Positions 5,787 to 7,178 of a DNA stretch of 7,178 nucleotides are shown here, piece by piece. The notes beneath the pieces are model-generated. The model made no database searches. It had not been told where the DNA came from and worked only from the letters and a program-made list of their open reading frames with translations. This DNA comes from Pseudomonadota bacterium (GTDB lineage: Bacteria > Pseudomonadota > Alphaproteobacteria > Sphingomonadales > Sphingomonadaceae). The stretch is from assembly GCA_023424275.1 (NCBI GenBank), contig JAFAED010000249.1, positions 1-7,178 on the forward strand. Direction: 5' to 3'. The position numbers and the translations under genes are program-made. Numbering within the stretch: the stretch's first letter is position 1; each line of letters opens with the position of its first letter.

Positions 5787-6698
5787 ATGAGCGTCTTCGG
5801 CCCGCCAGAAGTCGTCGCGACGGGCCTTCGTTTCCCCGAAGGCCCCGTCGCGATGGCGGATGGGTCGGTGCTGCTCGTCGAGATTGCGCGCGGGACGCTG
5901 ACGCGCGTCGCACCCGATGGCAGCCTGTCGGTGGTCGCCGAGCTTGGCGGCGGGCCGAACGGCCTCGCGATCGGTCCCGACGGCGCCGCCTATGTTTGCA
6001 ACAATGGCGGGTTCGAGTGGACCGAGGCGGGCAGCCTGCTGTTTCCCGGCCACGCGGCAAACGCGGACGCCTGTGGGTCGATCCAGCGCGTCGACCTGGC
6101 AACCGGCGCGGTGACCACGCTCTATGACAGCTTCGAAGGCGAGCCGCTGAAGGGGCCGAACGACATCGTGTTCGACGCTTCGGGCGGTTTCTGGTTCACC
6201 GATCATGGACAGGTGCGCGCCAGCGGCCGCGACCACGGCGCCATCTATTATGCCAACGCCGATGGCTCGACGATCAGCTGCCAGCGCGCCGATATGATGG
6301 GACCGAACGGCGTGGGACTGTCGCCCGACGGCAGGACGCTTTACGTCAGCGAGACGATGACCGCGCGCGTGTGGGCCATGAACATCGTCACGCCCGGTAT
6401 CCTGGCGCCGCCGCCACCCTGGGCGCCCGGCCGCCTCGTCGGCACGCCGCCGGCCTTTCGCCTGCTCGACAGCATGGCGATCGAGGAAAGCGGCCGTATC
6501 TGTGTCGGCACGATGGTCGAGGGCGGGATCACGATTTTCGACCCCGACGGCGGTTCGGAATTCGTGCCTTTGCCGGACGTCGGGATCACCAACATCGCCT
6601 TTGGCGGTGCCGACCGGCGCGACGCCTTTATCACGGCTTCGACGACGGGAACGCTTTACCGCATCCGATGGCCGCGCCCCGGATTAATCGTCAACTAA
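5787..6698 (+). CDS. SMP-30/gluconolactonase/LRE-family hydrolase (probable lactonase), 303 aa
   Basis: A six-bladed beta-propeller metal-dependent lactonase. The start 'ATGLRFPEGPVAMADGSVL' has the first metal ligand E18; N125 in 'KGPNDIVFD', N174 in 'MGPNGVGLSPDG' and D228 in 'RLLDSMAIEESG' match the Glu/Asn/Asn/Asp set of human SMP-30 (E18, N103, N154, D204), so the active site appears complete. Known members hydrolyse sugar lactones or related esters using a divalent cation. There is no signal peptide, so it is cytoplasmic. In this cluster it would open a lactone formed by an SDR or release an acid from an ester; the substrate is inferred only. The start has GAGGGG at 5778-5783 and follows the CMD gene by 11 bases. 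Unusually, its last six codons and TAA stop (6696-6698) lie inside a perfect palindrome (6679-6715), so protein end and DNA signal are shared. Confidence 0.92.
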   Translation: MSVFGPPEVVATGLRFPEGPVAMADGSVLLVEIARGTLTRVAPDGSLSVVAELGGGPNGLAIGPDGAAYVCNNGGFEWTEAGSLLFPGHAANADACGSIQRVDLATGAVTTLYDSFEGEPLKGPNDIVFDASGGFWFTDHGQVRASGRDHGAIYYANADGSTISCQRADMMGPNGVGLSPDGRTLYVSETMTARVWAMNIVTPGILAPPPPWAPGRLVGTPPAFRLLDSMAIEESGRICVGTMVEGGITIFDPDGGSEFVPLPDVGITNIAFGGADRRDAFITASTTGTLYRIRWPRPGLIVN

Positions 6699-6715
6699 GT
6701 TGACGATTAATCCGG
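6679..6715. promoter_or_regulatory. Perfect 37-nt palindrome (18-bp arms, 1-nt centre), candidate operator
   Basis: Bases 6679-6696 are the exact reverse complement of 6698-6715 around a single A at 6697. The core reads gtcaactaagttgac with arms extending through attaatcc. It overlaps the SMP-30 stop codon and ends 30 bases before the next ATG. Because the centre is one base and no T-run follows, it is poor as an intrinsic terminator; it better fits a binding site for a dimeric regulator controlling the downstream GST gene. The TTGACG box of the candidate promoter lies within its right arm, so binding would block or position RNA polymerase. Confidence 0.6.
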
Positions 6716-6728
6716 ATGATGATAAAAG
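6700..6728 (+). promoter_or_regulatory. Candidate sigma-70 promoter for the downstream GST gene
   Basis: TTGACG at 6700-6705 (5 of 6 to the -35 consensus) is followed after exactly 17 bases by TAAAAG at 6723-6728 (4 of 6 to TATAAT). The predicted transcript start, around 6734-6736, would fall inside the ribosome site GGGAGAGG (6733-6740), giving an extremely short leader. That weakens the call, and the GST may instead be read through from the operon. Confidence 0.35.
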
Positions 6729-6745
6729 AACCGGGAGAGGACAAA

Positions 6746-7178
6746 ATGAAATTCTATACCAGCGTCGGCCCGAACCCGCGCGTCGTGAAACTTTTCATGG
6801 CCGAAAAGGGTATCGAGATCCCCGAGGTCACGATCGACCTGCGCGGCGGCGAGAACCGGCGGGCGCCCTATAATGTCGATGTGAACACCGCCGGACAGAC
6901 GCCCGCGCTCGAACTCGACGACGGTTCGATGCTCTGCGAAGTCACCGCAATCTGCGAATATCTCGACGAACTTTATCCCGATGCGACGCTGATCGGATCG
7001 ACCCCCGTAGCACGGGCCAAAACGCGCATGTGGACGCGCCGCGTCGACCTCAAGATTTGTGAGCCGCTGACCAACGGCTTCCGGTTTGCCGAAGGGCTGC
7101 CGCTGTTCGAGGCGCGGCTGCGCTGCCTGCCCGAAGCCGCCGCTGGACTGAAGGCCACCGCGCAGGACGGGATCGCAT
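6746..7178 (+). CDS. Glutathione S-transferase family protein, N-terminal 144 residues (3' end outside window)
   Basis: The frame is open from ATG at 6746 to the window end without a stop. GGGAGAGG at 6733-6740 gives a good ribosome site 5 bases before the ATG. The N-terminal thioredoxin-like domain is clear: 'MKFYTSVGPNPRVVKLFMAEKG' (1-22), 'VNTAGQTPALELDDG' with the cis-proline P53, and 'LCEVTAICEYLDELYP' (E65, T67), the glutathione gamma-glutamyl site, followed by the start of the helical domain ('TPVARAKTRMWTRRVDLKI'). There is no Cys or Tyr in the usual catalytic spot; S6, N10 or R12 may serve. It belongs to a different GST group from the YfcG-like gene at 851-1561. GSTs in sphingomonad catabolic clusters can cleave ethers, dehalogenate or isomerise; which applies here cannot be told. 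It is 47 bases from the SMP-30 stop, with a palindrome and possible promoter between, so it may be separately controlled. Confidence 0.9.
   Translation, partial: MKFYTSVGPNPRVVKLFMAEKGIEIPEVTIDLRGGENRRAPYNVDVNTAGQTPALELDDGSMLCEVTAICEYLDELYPDATLIGSTPVARAKTRMWTRRVDLKICEPLTNGFRFAEGLPLFEARLRCLPEAAAGLKATAQDGIA

Noticed and set aside
5050..6102. Minus-strand ORF opposite the CMD and SMP-30 genes
   Set aside because: The N-terminal half is almost all Arg/Pro/Ser, there is no ribosome site, and both opposing genes have complete family motifs.
6679..6715. Palindrome as a Rho-independent terminator of the operon
   Set aside because: No U-run follows (next bases are atgatgataaaag) and the perfect symmetry with one central base suits DNA binding better; a weak terminator role cannot be fully excluded.
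1..7178. CRISPR array, tRNA, rRNA, riboswitch, transposase or phage genes
   Set aside because: No spaced direct repeats, no cloverleaf or rRNA-like sequence, and no transposase or phage motifs were seen on either strand.

Overview
The window looks like a piece of a catabolic (accessory metabolism) gene cluster from a GC-rich alphaproteobacterium, most likely a sphingomonad (Sphingopyxis/Novosphingobium/Sphingobium type). This inference rests on a TonB-dependent receptor next to small catabolic enzymes, a spinster-type MFS carrier, purine-rich GGGAGAG/GGAG ribosome sites, strong G/C third-position bias, and a dispersed repeat whose forward translation contains the well-known 'HCEERSDEAI' string. 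No rRNA, tRNA, phage, transposase or CRISPR signal is visible.

Layout. (1) 1-1561, plus strand: the 3' end of a TonB-dependent outer-membrane receptor, a SnoaL_4/NTF2-like protein (357-854) and a Nu-class YfcG-like glutathione S-transferase (851-1561, ATGA overlap). (2) 1562-1656: a short gap between convergent genes, almost filled by an imperfect palindromic repeat that folds into a long hairpin. (3) 1657-2424, minus strand: an NAD-type short-chain dehydrogenase (SDR). (4) 2425-2531: a divergent promoter region with a TTGACA box and an AT-rich palindrome. (5) 2532-6698, plus strand: a tightly packed operon of MFS transporter, second SDR (ATGA overlap), second NTF2-like protein, carboxymuconolactone-decarboxylase (CMD)-family protein and SMP-30/gluconolactonase-family protein, with gaps of 10-11 bases or overlaps. 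(6) 6679-6715: a perfect 18-bp-arm palindrome lying across the stop codon of the SMP-30 gene and just upstream of a second, different GST gene (6746 to the window end, truncated).

How the genes could work together (inference). The receptor and MFS carrier would import an organic substrate. The two SDRs would interconvert alcohol and ketone groups. The NTF2-fold proteins, which in known families act as isomerases, dehydratases, hydrolases or lyases, and the CMD-family protein would remodel the carbon skeleton. The SMP-30 enzyme would open a lactone or hydrolyse an ester, and the GSTs would carry out glutathione-dependent cleavage, isomerisation or redox repair. The substrate cannot be named: no oxygenase, CoA enzyme or regulator lies in the window. 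The most distinctive non-coding feature is the 37-nt palindrome at 6679-6715, which looks like a repressor/activator operator; the divergent promoter at 2425-2531 carries related words.
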